From: Nitrospirillum viridazoti CBAmc
Lineage (GTDB): Bacteria > Pseudomonadota > Alphaproteobacteria > Azospirillales > Azospirillaceae
Reading direction: 5' to 3'
Assembly (NCBI RefSeq): GCF_000730165.1
Contig: NZ_CP022110.1
Coordinates: forward strand, 1,743,501 to 1,807,500
Length of the DNA: 64,000 nt
Both the position numbers and the translations under genes were made by a program. Below the pieces are notes generated by a model. It did not search any database. It saw nothing but the letters and a program-made list of their open reading frames with translations, and was not told where the DNA came from. Positions 20,166-29,223 of this stretch are shown one piece after another. Every line of letters begins with the position of its first letter. The stretch's first letter is position 1.

Positions 20166-21056
20166 TCACAGCAGCGCCGGCAGTTCCTGCCGCAGCAGTT
20201 CCAGCACCATCCGCACCTTGGGCGGCACCTGGCGGCTGACGGGATAAAGCGCGTGCAGGTCGAAGCCCGGCACCGTGTACCCGGGCAGCAGCGGCACCAG
20301 TCGGCCCGCCGCCACATCCGCCGCGCACACCGGCGCCTGCAACACGCCGATACCGGCCCCGCCCAGCAGCAGGGCATGCGCCGGCCGCCAGTGGCCGAGG
20401 CTCATGCGTATCCGTATCGGCGCGGCGATGGCCGTGCCGTCATTGGTCATCAGCGGCAATCGGCCGTTGGCGAACAGGCCGCCGACCCGCACGAAGTCAT
20501 GCCCGCCCAGATCCTGCGGCCCCGCCGGCGCGCCGCGGCGCTCGACATAGTCGGGCGCGGCCACCAGCAGGCGGCGGACATGGCCCAGGGGCCGGGCGAC
20601 GAAAGCCCCCTCCCCGCTGTCGCCCAGCCGCAGGGAGAGGTCCACCCCCTCCGTCACCGGGTCCACGACGCGATCATTCAGCACCAGGTCGATATCGAGT
20701 TCGGGGTGCGACTGGCGCAGGCGCAGCAGGATGGGCGGCAGCAGCACCTCGCCCACGCCATGGGGTGCCGCCAGGCGCAGGGTGCCGCGCAAAGGCTGCT
20801 CCCGGCCCACCGCGGCGACCGCGTCGGCCGCCGCCTCCAGCGTCTGCCGGGCGCGTTCGTAGAAGACGGCGCCGGCATCGGTCATGGACAGGGAACGGGT
20901 GCTGCGCAACAGCAGGCGGCTGCCCAGATGGGCCTCCAGCCGCTCGATGCGTTCGCTCACCGCCGGCTGGCCCATGCCGAGGTCGCGGGCGGCGGCCGAC
21001 AGGCTGCCCCGCTCCACCACCCGGACATAGACGCGCATCGCCAACAGCAGATCCAT
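20166..21056 (-). CDS. LysR-family transcriptional regulator
   Basis: The N-terminal winged helix (LSAAARDLGMGQPAVSERIERLEAHLGSRLL split over its helices) is followed by a periplasmic-binding-protein-like effector domain. Its length is 296 residues. The start MDLLLAMRVYVRV at 21056 is typical of the CrgA-like LysR subgroup. The gene is divergent from an MBL-fold lactonase-like gene 106 bases away, which it probably controls; the effector is unknown. Confidence 0.9.
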   Translation of the reverse strand: MDLLLAMRVYVRVVERGSLSAAARDLGMGQPAVSERIERLEAHLGSRLLLRSTRSLSMTDAGAVFYERARQTLEAAADAVAAVGREQPLRGTLRLAAPHGVGEVLLPPILLRLRQSHPELDIDLVLNDRVVDPVTEGVDLSLRLGDSGEGAFVARPLGHVRRLLVAAPDYVERRGAPAGPQDLGGHDFVRVGGLFANGRLPLMTNDGTAIAAPIRIRMSLGHWRPAHALLLGGAGIGVLQAPVCAADVAAGRLVPLLPGYTVPGFDLHALYPVSRQVPPKVRMVLELLRQELPALL

Positions 21057-21162
21057 GGCGACGAGCCTATCGGATTTCCCGATGAAAGTAATCAAAAGAC
21101 TGTGCCTACCAGTCCATATGCCGATGAACGACACAGGGAGCCTCCCATTCCGAGGAATTCCC

Positions 21163-21954
21163 ATGAGTGATATCCGCCTCTACTTCTTCCAGTCCGGCAC
21201 GCAGCGCTGCAAGGTGCACGACATCCGCATGAACCAGGGTGGCGGCGCCGACTACGAGATCCCGGTGCCCTGGTTCCTGCTGACCCACCCCAAGGGCAAC
21301 GTCCTGCTGGACGGCGGCCTCGCGGCCGAAGGGCTGTCGGATCCGCGCGGCTATTGGGGCGGCACAGTCGACATCTTTCGGCCGGTGATGACGCCGGAAC
21401 AGGGCTGCGTCGCCCAGCTGGCGGCGCTGGGCCTGGCGCCGGGTGACATCCGTTATGTCGCGCTGTCGCACCTGCATTCCGACCATACCGGCGCCATCGG
21501 CCGCTTCCCCCACGCCACCCATATCGTGCAGCGGCGGGAGTATGAATACGCCTTCACCCCCGACTGGTTCGCCGCCGGCGCCTATGCCCGCCGGGATTTC
21601 GACCGCCCCGGCCTGGACTGGTGCTTCCTGGAAGGCGACGCCACCGATGGTTTTGACCTGTTCGGCGACGGGACCTTCCGCCTGGTGTTCACGCCCGGCC
21701 ATTCGGTGGGCCACCAATCCTTCCTGATCACCCTGCCCCACAGCGGCGCCTGGCTGCTGGCGGCCGACGCCGTCTACACCCTGGACCATTGGAATGAGAA
21801 AGCGCTGCCGGGCTTCCTGGCGTCCGCCGTGGACACCGTCCGGTCCGTGGCCAAGCTGCGCGCGCTGGCGGAGCGAACCGGCGCCACGCTGGTGCCGGGC
21901 CACGACCCGGAGGTGTGGCCCCGCTTCCGGCTGGCGCCGGGCTATTACGACTGA
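21163..21954 (+). CDS. MBL-fold N-acyl homoserine lactonase family protein
   Basis: The zinc motif HLHSDH lies at residues 103-108 and further ligand regions include FTPGHSVGHQS and LAADAVYT. This resembles AttM/AiiA-type AHL lactonases, which open the lactone ring of quorum-sensing signals. The length (263 residues) fits. The ATG at 21163 is preceded by GAGGAATTCCC. Other metallo-hydrolases of this subfamily act on unrelated lactones, so quorum quenching is inferred. Its 3' end overlaps the convergent hydrolase by 10 bases. Confidence 0.78.
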   Translation: MSDIRLYFFQSGTQRCKVHDIRMNQGGGADYEIPVPWFLLTHPKGNVLLDGGLAAEGLSDPRGYWGGTVDIFRPVMTPEQGCVAQLAALGLAPGDIRYVALSHLHSDHTGAIGRFPHATHIVQRREYEYAFTPDWFAAGAYARRDFDRPGLDWCFLEGDATDGFDLFGDGTFRLVFTPGHSVGHQSFLITLPHSGAWLLAADAVYTLDHWNEKALPGFLASAVDTVRSVAKLRALAERTGATLVPGHDPEVWPRFRLAPGYYD

Positions 21955-22859
21955 CGCAGAAAGTCGGCGATCAGCCGGGCGATCAGGTCCGGCGCATCCT
22001 CCAGGCAATAATGGCCCACGCCGGGCAGTTCATGAACGGCGGCGGCGGGGAACAGGTCGCGGAACAGCGGCAGGAAGTACCGCGCCTGCAAGGTGCGGTC
22101 CGCCATCCCCCAGATGGCCAAGGCGGGCCTGGTTCGGATGGCGCGGATGGCGGCCGCGTCCGGCACCTCGAAACGATGCATGCCGGTAGCGAATCCCTTG
22201 GTCCAGCCGATAGCGCCCAGGCAGTCCGCCGGGGTCGCGAAGGGCGCGCCATAGGCCGCCAGCCAGGCGTCGGTGATGATGCTGTGGTCCTCGAAGCCGT
22301 TGAGTTTCAGCGTGCTGAGGATGGTGTAGCCCAACTGGCCCAGCACCGTTTCCAGGCTGCCGTCCGCCTGCGCCTTGAGTATCCACTGGAACCAGGGCGC
22401 CGTCGCGGCATTGGCCAGCAGCCGGTCAACCTGGTCGGCCTGGCCGAAGGAGACGGGACCGTTGGCCGAGATCACCCGCTTGATGCGATCCGGATGGCGG
22501 GCGGCCAGTCCCATGCCCATCGGCCCGCCGAAGTCGTGCAGCACCAGGGTGATGTCGCGCAGATCCAGTGCCAGGACGAAGCGCTCCAGGTTGTCGATAT
22601 GGTCCTGCAGCCAATAGCTGCGATCCGGCGGCGTGGCGCTTTTGCCGAAGCCCATATGGTCGGGCACCACCACGCGATACGTGGGGCTCAATGCCCTGAT
22701 CAGGTGGCGGAACAGGTAGCCCCAGGTGGGTTCCCCATGCAGGCACAGCACCACCTCGCCCTTCCCCTCATCCACATAGTGCATGGGAAAGCCGGGGGCG
22801 TCGGTGACATGGGGGGCGAAGGGAAAGGTGCCGTCGAAGGTGGCGTCGGCGGGGATCAT
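21945..22859 (-). CDS. Alpha/beta hydrolase, haloalkane dehalogenase-like
   Basis: The 304-residue protein has the oxyanion motif LCLHGEPTWGYLFR, a nucleophile elbow VLHDFGGPMG with aspartate in the nucleophile position (as in haloalkane dehalogenases and epoxide hydrolases), and a late GVGHYCLEDAPD histidine. The aspartate nucleophile argues against a serine esterase. The start ATG at 22859 has GGAG eight bases upstream. A divergent HxlR-family regulator and a strong dyad lie between the two genes. Confidence 0.78.
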   Translation of the reverse strand: MIPADATFDGTFPFAPHVTDAPGFPMHYVDEGKGEVVLCLHGEPTWGYLFRHLIRALSPTYRVVVPDHMGFGKSATPPDRSYWLQDHIDNLERFVLALDLRDITLVLHDFGGPMGMGLAARHPDRIKRVISANGPVSFGQADQVDRLLANAATAPWFQWILKAQADGSLETVLGQLGYTILSTLKLNGFEDHSIITDAWLAAYGAPFATPADCLGAIGWTKGFATGMHRFEVPDAAAIRAIRTRPALAIWGMADRTLQARYFLPLFRDLFPAAAVHELPGVGHYCLEDAPDLIARLIADFLRQS

Positions 22860-22876
22860 CGTGGTCACTCCGATAT

Positions 22877-22929
22877 GGTTTCAAATTAAAACCAATCGAG
22901 ACGTACCGCTTGAGGTTTTAATTTGCAAC
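22877..22929. promoter_or_regulatory. Paired HxlR-type operator dyads
   Basis: CAAATTAAAACC at 22882-22893 is repeated as its exact reverse complement at 22914-22925, with a 20-base spacer. Each half is itself near-palindromic (GGTTT ... AAACC). The AT-rich repeat stands out from the surrounding GC-rich DNA and lies between the divergent dehalogenase-like and HxlR genes, so it is a good candidate for HxlR binding. Confidence 0.65.
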
Positions 22930-22970
22930 TATTATATCCAGGCCGTCATCGGCATGAGGGGGAGACCGCC

Positions 22971-23426
22971 ATGGTCAAGCGCACCAGCCACCAGGACTCG
23001 CTGTGCGGCGTCGCCCGGCCGCTAGACGCCATCGGCGACGGCTGGTCGCTGCTGATCATCCGCGACGCCTTCGACGGCCTGCGCCGCTTCGGAGAGTTCC
23101 AGAAGAATTTGGGCTTGGCCAAGAACATCCTGGCCGCCCGCCTGCGCGCCCTGGTGGCCCACGGCATCCTGCAGGCGGTGCCCGCCGCCGACGGCGGCGC
23201 CCATCAAGATTATGTGCTGACTGCCAAGGGGCGCGGCCTGTTCCCGGTGCTGGTGGCCCTGCGCCAGTGGGGCGAGGACCATTTCTTCACCGCCGACGAA
23301 CCGCACGTGCGCCTGCTGGACAAGCACACCGGCCTGCCCCTGCGCCGCCTGGAACCCCAGGCCCAGGATGGCACCCTGCTGGCACCGGAGGACACCGTGG
23401 TGCGCTTCCCGGTGGAAAATCCTTAA
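22971..23426 (+). CDS. HxlR-family transcriptional regulator
   Basis: This 151-residue winged-helix protein has the HxlR pattern: CGVARPLDAIGDGWSLLIIRDA, then RFGEFQKNLGLAKNILAARLRALVAHGIL and DYVLTAKGRGLFPVLVALRQWGED. Such proteins are often redox- or aldehyde-responsive. ATG at 22971 was chosen because it gives the normal N-terminus with a conserved cysteine close to it (C10). It is divergent from the dehalogenase-like gene and probably autoregulated through the dyads upstream. Confidence 0.9.
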   Translation: MVKRTSHQDSLCGVARPLDAIGDGWSLLIIRDAFDGLRRFGEFQKNLGLAKNILAARLRALVAHGILQAVPAADGGAHQDYVLTAKGRGLFPVLVALRQWGEDHFFTADEPHVRLLDKHTGLPLRRLEPQAQDGTLLAPEDTVVRFPVENP

Positions 23427-23492
23427 ACCCTGCATCGCTTCTGCACAAAAGCCCGCTTAAGCTGGCGGCAGCGATGAGGCGGTGGGGTGGTT

Positions 23493-25325
23493 ATGGCGAC
23501 AGACGGTACAATGGCGGCGACCGCACGGGCGGCGGACCGCGTCCCAAACGTTTTCTTCACCCGCCTGATGGTGGCCCTAATCCAGGCGGTGGGGCTTTAC
23601 CTGCTGGCGGAGGCGGCGACCAAACCGGCGACCTGGCCCGCGACCGTGCCCGACCTGTTCACGCCCCTGGTCATGGTCGTGTCCCTGGTCCCCCTGCTGA
23701 TCCTGCTGGGGGCGGGCCAGATCACCCGGCGGCCGCTGGCGCTTTGGATCCTGGTCGCGACCGTGATCGTCGCCGGCCTCGGCTATCATGCCGCAGCGCG
23801 CTTGCAAAGCTCCCTGCCCGCGATAGGTATGTCCCTGCTGCTCGGAAGCCACTTCGATTTGATATACGTGGCCGGCGGCCTGTTTATCGCCCACACGCTG
23901 GTGGTGGACGCCATCATCGAGCGGCGTTGGCGCCCCAGCTATCCGCGCCATTTTGACACGGCCTGGAAGCAAGGGGTGCAGGCGGCCCTGACCGTGGTCT
24001 TCGTGGCTGTGTTCTGGGGTGTGCTTTATCTCGGCGCCGGCCTGTTCAATCTGCTGAAGATCACCTTCTTCGAACGGCTGATCCAACACGACTGGTTCGC
24101 CATCCCCGCCACCACCTTGGCCATCGCGGGCGCCGTGCACATCACCGACGTGCAGCCCGCCCTGATCCGGGGTGCCCGCGCCCTGGCGCTCACCCTATTC
24201 TCTTGGTTGCTGCCGCTGCTGGCGGTTATCGTCGTGGGTTTCCTGGGCAGTCTGCCCTTCCTGTCCCTGCAGCCGCTGTGGCAGACCCATTTCGCCACCC
24301 GCCTGCTCATCATGGCGGCGATACTGCTGATCTTCCTGATCAACTGCTGCTACCAGGATGGTGCGGTGGAGCGCACCGCCATCGCCGCCAAGCGCTGGGC
24401 CGGCACCGTGGGAGCGCTCGCGCTTCTGCCCCTGGTGGCGCTGGCCGCCTGGGCGCTGGGCTTACGGGTCGGACAATACGGCTGGAGCGTGCAGCGCGTG
24501 GTGGCGGCGGCCTTTATCCTGGCCCTGGCCGTCTATACCGCCGGCTACGTCCTCGCCGTGGTGCGCGCGCCCAATCCGCGCGGGGCCCAGTGGCTGCGTT
24601 TGCTGGAGATCACCAACCATGTCTCCGCCCATTTGGTACTGATCCTGCTGCTGGCCCTGCTGACGCCTGTCGCCGATCCCGCCCGGCTGATGGTGGCCGA
24701 CCAGATGGCCCGCCTGCGGGCAGGCACCCTGCCCCCTGAGAAGCTGGATCTGGTCGCCTTACGCTTCGACGGTGCCCGTTGGGGCCAGGCGGCGGTGGAA
24801 TCCTTGCGCACCGCGACCGACAGCCGCTGGAGCGACGAGCAGCGGGAATCCCTGCACTCCGCCGCAGCAGCCGTGCTGATCAGGAAGGACCGCTACGCCG
24901 CCCACGGCGACCGGCCGTCGACGGCAATGGAGCTGCTTCAGTATGTAACCGTCTATCCGGCGGGCCGTACCTTGCCTGCGGGCTTCATCAGCGCCTATAT
25001 GGCAAGCGGGCACGTCCGCGACGGCAACGGGTGCGCCCGTGGGGATGCCGAATCCTGCAACGCCTTCCTGGTCAGGCTGCAACCGGATCTGCCTGAGGCT
25101 GTGATCATGCAGGAGAACGGGTACAGCGACGCCCTCCTGTATCAACCGGACGAGGCCGGTACCTGGCATCTCACCGGCAATCTCATGCTCGCCCCTGGTT
25201 GCCGATCCATGCGCGATGCATTGAAAAATGGCCAGATCACCCCGACACCCCATGTCTTGCCGGACCTTATGGCGGGCGGCATCCGCCTGACCATCACGCC
25301 GGCCAGCAACAAATGCCCCGAATAG
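23493..25325 (+). CDS. DUF4153 family membrane protein
   Basis: The 610-residue protein has about 12 hydrophobic segments in its first 400 residues (TM regions from VFFTRLMVALIQAVGLYLLA onward) and a hydrophilic C-terminal region of about 200 residues. The segment LGLRVGQYGWSVQRVVAA is a recognisable DUF4153 block. Its function is unknown. GGGG lies about five bases before the ATG at 23493. A small gene with an apparent membrane anchor follows about 90 bases later. Confidence 0.75.
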   Translation: MATDGTMAATARAADRVPNVFFTRLMVALIQAVGLYLLAEAATKPATWPATVPDLFTPLVMVVSLVPLLILLGAGQITRRPLALWILVATVIVAGLGYHAAARLQSSLPAIGMSLLLGSHFDLIYVAGGLFIAHTLVVDAIIERRWRPSYPRHFDTAWKQGVQAALTVVFVAVFWGVLYLGAGLFNLLKITFFERLIQHDWFAIPATTLAIAGAVHITDVQPALIRGARALALTLFSWLLPLLAVIVVGFLGSLPFLSLQPLWQTHFATRLLIMAAILLIFLINCCYQDGAVERTAIAAKRWAGTVGALALLPLVALAAWALGLRVGQYGWSVQRVVAAAFILALAVYTAGYVLAVVRAPNPRGAQWLRLLEITNHVSAHLVLILLLALLTPVADPARLMVADQMARLRAGTLPPEKLDLVALRFDGARWGQAAVESLRTATDSRWSDEQRESLHSAAAAVLIRKDRYAAHGDRPSTAMELLQYVTVYPAGRTLPAGFISAYMASGHVRDGNGCARGDAESCNAFLVRLQPDLPEAVIMQENGYSDALLYQPDEAGTWHLTGNLMLAPGCRSMRDALKNGQITPTPHVLPDLMAGGIRLTITPASNKCPE

Positions 25326-25418
25326 GGATTGCTGGCTGACGGGTCAGGAACATCCCCGCCGCCAATCCGCTTCTGACAGGGGGGCGGCAACAGAGAGCTG
25401 GCAACCGGGGAGGCGTCG

Positions 25419-26138
25419 CTGCGCAATATCGACTTCAGCTCCTGGCAGAACGTCGTCGTCACACTGCTGGGCCTGGCGCTGGTCACCCTGATCGGCGTGG
25501 GCATCCGGCTGGTGGTGATGTCCACCGTTCAACAGCGGCGGGAGCGCATGAACCGCCAGATCAATGAGCGGCTGCGCACCCTGATCGCCGCCTATCGCAC
25601 CCTGGGCGGGTCCTTCACCGGCGATCTCTCGGTGAATCCGGCCCATCTGCGCGATCTGCGGCCGCCCCCGCCGGTACGGGTGCCGGCGGACGGCGACAAG
25701 GCGGCCGCCGTACTGGACCTGACGCCGGAGAACGCCGGCGGGTCGGACCGGGCGCGGCGCATCCGCGACGCGGTGGAGGCCGCCCTGGCCGACATCCTGC
25801 TGCTGGGCACGCAAGAGCATGTGCGTCTGGCGGAGCGCGCGGCACGGGAACTGGTGGCCGGCCATCTGGTCCATACCCAGGAACTGGTCGTCTCCCTGCG
25901 CGCCTTCATCCGCCAGGCCCTGGACCTGGACCCCATTCCTCCTGGCCTCGACATCCCCATGCAGGGCCCGGCCCGCCCCTCCGCCGGCCCCGGCAAGGGC
26001 CCCGGCAAGAGCAACGACGACCGCCAGGGCGACAAGGGTGGGGACAAGAACGGCGGGGGCATGGGGATGGGGATGGGCGGAGGGGGTGGCGGTGGCTTTA
26101 GCTTTGGCGCCCCCGAGGAGCACGAGGACCGCGCTTGA
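25419..26138 (+). CDS. Hypothetical membrane-anchored protein with apparent CTG start
   Basis: I do not recognise the family. From CTG at 25419 the product is 239 residues with one N-terminal membrane segment (VVVTLLGLALVTLIGVGIRL), a helical soluble region rich in R, A and E, and a low-complexity G/M tail (about residues 205-230). There is no ATG or GTG before the membrane segment, since an in-frame stop lies at 25374-25376. GGGGAGG is located five bases before this CTG. The first conventional start, GTG at 25497, would delete most of the membrane helix. Confidence 0.6.
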   Translation: MRNIDFSSWQNVVVTLLGLALVTLIGVGIRLVVMSTVQQRRERMNRQINERLRTLIAAYRTLGGSFTGDLSVNPAHLRDLRPPPPVRVPADGDKAAAVLDLTPENAGGSDRARRIRDAVEAALADILLLGTQEHVRLAERAARELVAGHLVHTQELVVSLRAFIRQALDLDPIPPGLDIPMQGPARPSAGPGKGPGKSNDDRQGDKGGDKNGGGMGMGMGGGGGGGFSFGAPEEHEDRA

Positions 26139-26144
26139 GCCCCC

Positions 26145-27071
26145 TTATGCGGACACGCGGACGGTGTCCCGATACGCCTTGGGCGAGTTGCCCGTCACGC
26201 GCTTGAAGGCGGTGCTGAACGCGCTTTCGGAGCTGTAGCCCAGCGACTGCCCGATCGTCGCCACGGGGGTGGCCCCCTCGCGCAACGCCCGTTCGGCCAG
26301 CCGCATGCGCCACTCGGTCAGATACGTCAGCGGCGCCACGCCCGCGACGGTCCTGAAATGCAGCGCGAACATCGTTCGCGACATGGCGCACGCCCTGGCC
26401 AGTTCATCAAGATGCCAGGCGCGGGCGGGGTCACCATGCATCAGCCGGAGGGCGGGCGCCAGGCGGGGGTCGCCCAGCGCGCGCAACCATCCGGCCGGCA
26501 TGGGCCCGGACGTCTTGAGATGGGCCCGCAAAATCTGGATGAACAGCAACTGGGCCAGTTGCGCCGTCACCAGTTGCGTGCCCGGCAGGTCAGCGCGCCG
26601 CTCCGCCACCAAGTGGTCCAGCAGCCAGCGGAAGGCCGTCGCCTGCGGTGAGGCCGCCGGCACGTGAATCCACGGCGGCAGGACATCCGCCAGCAGCCGC
26701 CCGCTGGCCGGGTCGAGCAGGACATGGCCGCCGATATGGGCGAAATCATCGCCCTCACCCACCGTCACCGGCGTCGTCCTGTCGGTGCGGGAAAACAGGC
26801 TCATGGCATCGACAGGCGCGACATCCAGGTCACTGGCCAGCACGAAGGACCGTTTGGCCGACAGCAGGCCCACGTCGCCGGTCTCGAAATGAACCGGCGC
26901 CGCCTCGCCCTCGATGCGCACCCAGCAACGGCCCTTCACCACGGCGAAGAACTTGATCTTGTCCGGGGCCGGGAACCGGATGGCCCATGCGCCGCCGCCC
27001 GTGAAGCCGCCGGTCACCAGCGATTCCGCGCTCGTGAACTTAAGGATGTCGGAGAAAGGGTCGGCGCTCAT
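26145..27071 (-). CDS. AraC-family transcriptional regulator (cupin-type sensor)
   Basis: An N-terminal cupin-like sensor domain (CWVRIEGEAAPVHFETGDVGLL) is followed by a C-terminal AraC double helix-turn-helix (LARACAMSRTMFALHFRTVAG and VATIGQSLGYSSESAFSTAFKRVTGNSP). The length is 308 residues. It is divergent from an NAD-dependent epimerase/reductase gene 151 bases away, its likely target. Confidence 0.88.
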   Translation of the reverse strand: MSADPFSDILKFTSAESLVTGGFTGGGAWAIRFPAPDKIKFFAVVKGRCWVRIEGEAAPVHFETGDVGLLSAKRSFVLASDLDVAPVDAMSLFSRTDRTTPVTVGEGDDFAHIGGHVLLDPASGRLLADVLPPWIHVPAASPQATAFRWLLDHLVAERRADLPGTQLVTAQLAQLLFIQILRAHLKTSGPMPAGWLRALGDPRLAPALRLMHGDPARAWHLDELARACAMSRTMFALHFRTVAGVAPLTYLTEWRMRLAERALREGATPVATIGQSLGYSSESAFSTAFKRVTGNSPKAYRDTVRVSA

Positions 27072-27222
27072 TTCCGTACTATCGCGAAAGCATCACGGAC
27101 GTTCAAGCATTCACAGTCCGGACACCGCCCCCTACCTTGGGGCTGAGGACAAAGAGCGCCCGTTGACTGGGCGTCGTCAAATCATCGCCCCTCATCATCA
27201 GGGCCCCTCTCGGAAAATCGAC

Positions 27223-28266
27223 ATGAATGACCAACTGATCCTCGTGACCGGCGGCACGGGTTTTATCGCCCAGCACTGCATCCTGGCAGCGCTGAAGGCC
27301 GGATATCGCGTGCGAACCACCGTCCGCTCCCTGTCACGGGAGGCCGAGGTACGCGCGCACCTCAAGGTCGGCGGGATCGAGGCGGGCGACCGCTTGACCT
27401 TCGTCGCCGCCGATCTCACTGCCGATAAAGGCTGGGCGGAGGCCGTCGCCGGCTGCACCTATGTCCTGCACGGCGCTTCGCCCACGCCGACGGGCGAGCA
27501 GGTCAGCGAGGACGATTGGATCAAGCCGGCCGTCGAGGGCAATTTGCGGGTCCTGCGCGCCGCGCGGGACGCCGGGGTCAGGCGGGTGGTGCTGACCTCC
27601 GCCTTCGGCGCCATCTGCGCCGGGCACAAGGCCATGGGCCGGCCGTTCAACGAGACGGATTGGAGCGACCTGACGGGCGCCGTCTGGCCCTACCAGAAAT
27701 CGAAGACGCTGGCTGAACGGGCGGCCTGGGATTTCATCGCGCGGGAGGGGCGCGGGCTGGAGCTGTCGGCCGTCAACCCGACCGCCGTCCTGGGCCCCGT
27801 GCTGGGCGCCGACTATTCCCACTCCATCGGCCTGATCCGCAACATGATGAACGGGCAGCCGGGATGTCCGAAGCTCAATTGCGGGATCGTCGATGTGCGG
27901 GATGTGGCGGACCTGCACCTGCGCGCCATGACCCATGCCGCCGCCAACGGTGAGCGCTTCCTGGCGATTTCCGGTGAAAGCCTGTGGATGATCGATATCG
28001 CCAGGGTGTTGCGGCGTCGCCTGGGGGCCGCCGCCGCCAGGGTACCGACGCGGGTGCTACCCAACTGGCTGGTCCGCCTGATCAGCCTGAAAAACCCGGT
28101 CATGAAGGGGGCAATCACCCTGCTGGGCGTCAACCTGAACGCCACCAGCGAGAAGGCGATACGATTGCTGGGCTGGGCGCCCCGCCCCGCTGAGGAAGCC
28201 ATCGTGGCAACCGCCGAAAGCCTGATCCGGCTGGGCCTGCTTCCCGGAACGAAACAGGCGACGTAA
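27223..28266 (+). CDS. NAD(P)-dependent epimerase / dihydroflavonol-reductase-like SDR
   Basis: This extended SDR of 347 residues has the Rossmann motif TGGTGFIAQH near the N-terminus and the YxxxK catalytic pair in VWPYQKSKTLAERAAWDF. The fold resembles dihydroflavonol 4-reductase and other aldehyde or ketone reductases. The substrate is not evident. It is divergent from an AraC-family regulator and convergent with the first of two NmrA/SDR paralogs. Confidence 0.82.
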   Translation: MNDQLILVTGGTGFIAQHCILAALKAGYRVRTTVRSLSREAEVRAHLKVGGIEAGDRLTFVAADLTADKGWAEAVAGCTYVLHGASPTPTGEQVSEDDWIKPAVEGNLRVLRAARDAGVRRVVLTSAFGAICAGHKAMGRPFNETDWSDLTGAVWPYQKSKTLAERAAWDFIAREGRGLELSAVNPTAVLGPVLGADYSHSIGLIRNMMNGQPGCPKLNCGIVDVRDVADLHLRAMTHAAANGERFLAISGESLWMIDIARVLRRRLGAAAARVPTRVLPNWLVRLISLKNPVMKGAITLLGVNLNATSEKAIRLLGWAPRPAEEAIVATAESLIRLGLLPGTKQAT

Positions 28267-28308
28267 GGATGGATCGGGTCGTCCCACCCCTACGCCGCCC
28301 TATCCGCA

Positions 28309-29205
28309 TCAGTGACCGGACAGCTCCAGCCGCTCCAGGTCGCTGATCAGGCCGGGCCCGGTGGGGTGCCAACCCAGCACCTCGCGCGTCCAGGCGCTGG
28401 AGGCCGGCATGTCGAGGCCGGCGAACATGGACAGCCAGCCGAAATGGGCCGGCGCCTCTTCCGGGGGAATGGACTTGACGGGCAGGTCCAGCCGGCGGCC
28501 GATGGCCGACACGATGTCGCGGATCGCCACGCCCTCCTCCGCCACCGCGTGGTATTTCGCGTTGGGCTCGGCCCGCTCCACCACCAGCCGGTACAACCGG
28601 GCGACGTCCAGCACATAGGCGGACGGCCAGCGGTTCAGGCCCTCACCCACATACACGCATTCCCCCTTCTGCCGGAACATGCCGATCAGGGGGGTGATCA
28701 GACCTTGGGTGATCGGGTCGTGGATCTGCGGCAGGCGCACCACCGACACATTGATCCCCTCCGCCGCCAGGGCGGCCGCCGCTTCCTCCGACGCCGCCCG
28801 GGGGTGGACGTTCGACCCGACGATGGCGTTGCCCTCCTTCGCCGGCTCACCTGGAACGGTGTTGGCGATGGGCGTGCCGGAGGTGATGACCAGGGGATGG
28901 TCGGTGCCGGCCAGAGCCGAGCCCAGGGCCCGGATCACCCGGCGGTCATCCTCGCAGTTGGCCACGAAGCGGGAGAAGTCGTGGTTGAAGGCCAGATGGA
29001 TGACGCCGTCGCATTGGGCGGCGCCGCTGCGAAGGCTGTCCTCATCCTCCAGCGACCCTTGGTGGACTTCGGCGCCGGTAGCGGCCAGGGCGGCGGCCTT
29101 CTCCGGCAAGCGGCAGAGGCCCAGCACCTGGTGGCCGGCCGCGATCAGATCCTTCACCACGGCGGAACCGATGTTGCCGGTGGCGCCTGTCACGAACACA
29201 CGCAT
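28309..29205 (-). CDS. SDR-family NAD(P)-binding protein, paralog 1
   Basis: The 298-residue protein has the atypical SDR Rossmann motif VFVTGATGNIGSAVV. It closely resembles the next upstream gene: shared blocks include DLIAAGHQVLGLCR, GVIHLAFNHDF and GEGLNRWPS/A. Members of this group include nucleoside-diphosphate-sugar epimerase-like and NmrA-like proteins. The conserved YxxxK pair is not obvious. It is probably cotranscribed with paralog 2, which ends 18 bases upstream. Confidence 0.8.
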   Translation of the reverse strand: MRVFVTGATGNIGSAVVKDLIAAGHQVLGLCRLPEKAAALAATGAEVHQGSLEDEDSLRSGAAQCDGVIHLAFNHDFSRFVANCEDDRRVIRALGSALAGTDHPLVITSGTPIANTVPGEPAKEGNAIVGSNVHPRAASEEAAAALAAEGINVSVVRLPQIHDPITQGLITPLIGMFRQKGECVYVGEGLNRWPSAYVLDVARLYRLVVERAEPNAKYHAVAEEGVAIRDIVSAIGRRLDLPVKSIPPEEAPAHFGWLSMFAGLDMPASSAWTREVLGWHPTGPGLISDLERLELSGH

Positions 29206-29223
29206 GGTCCGGATATCCTTATC

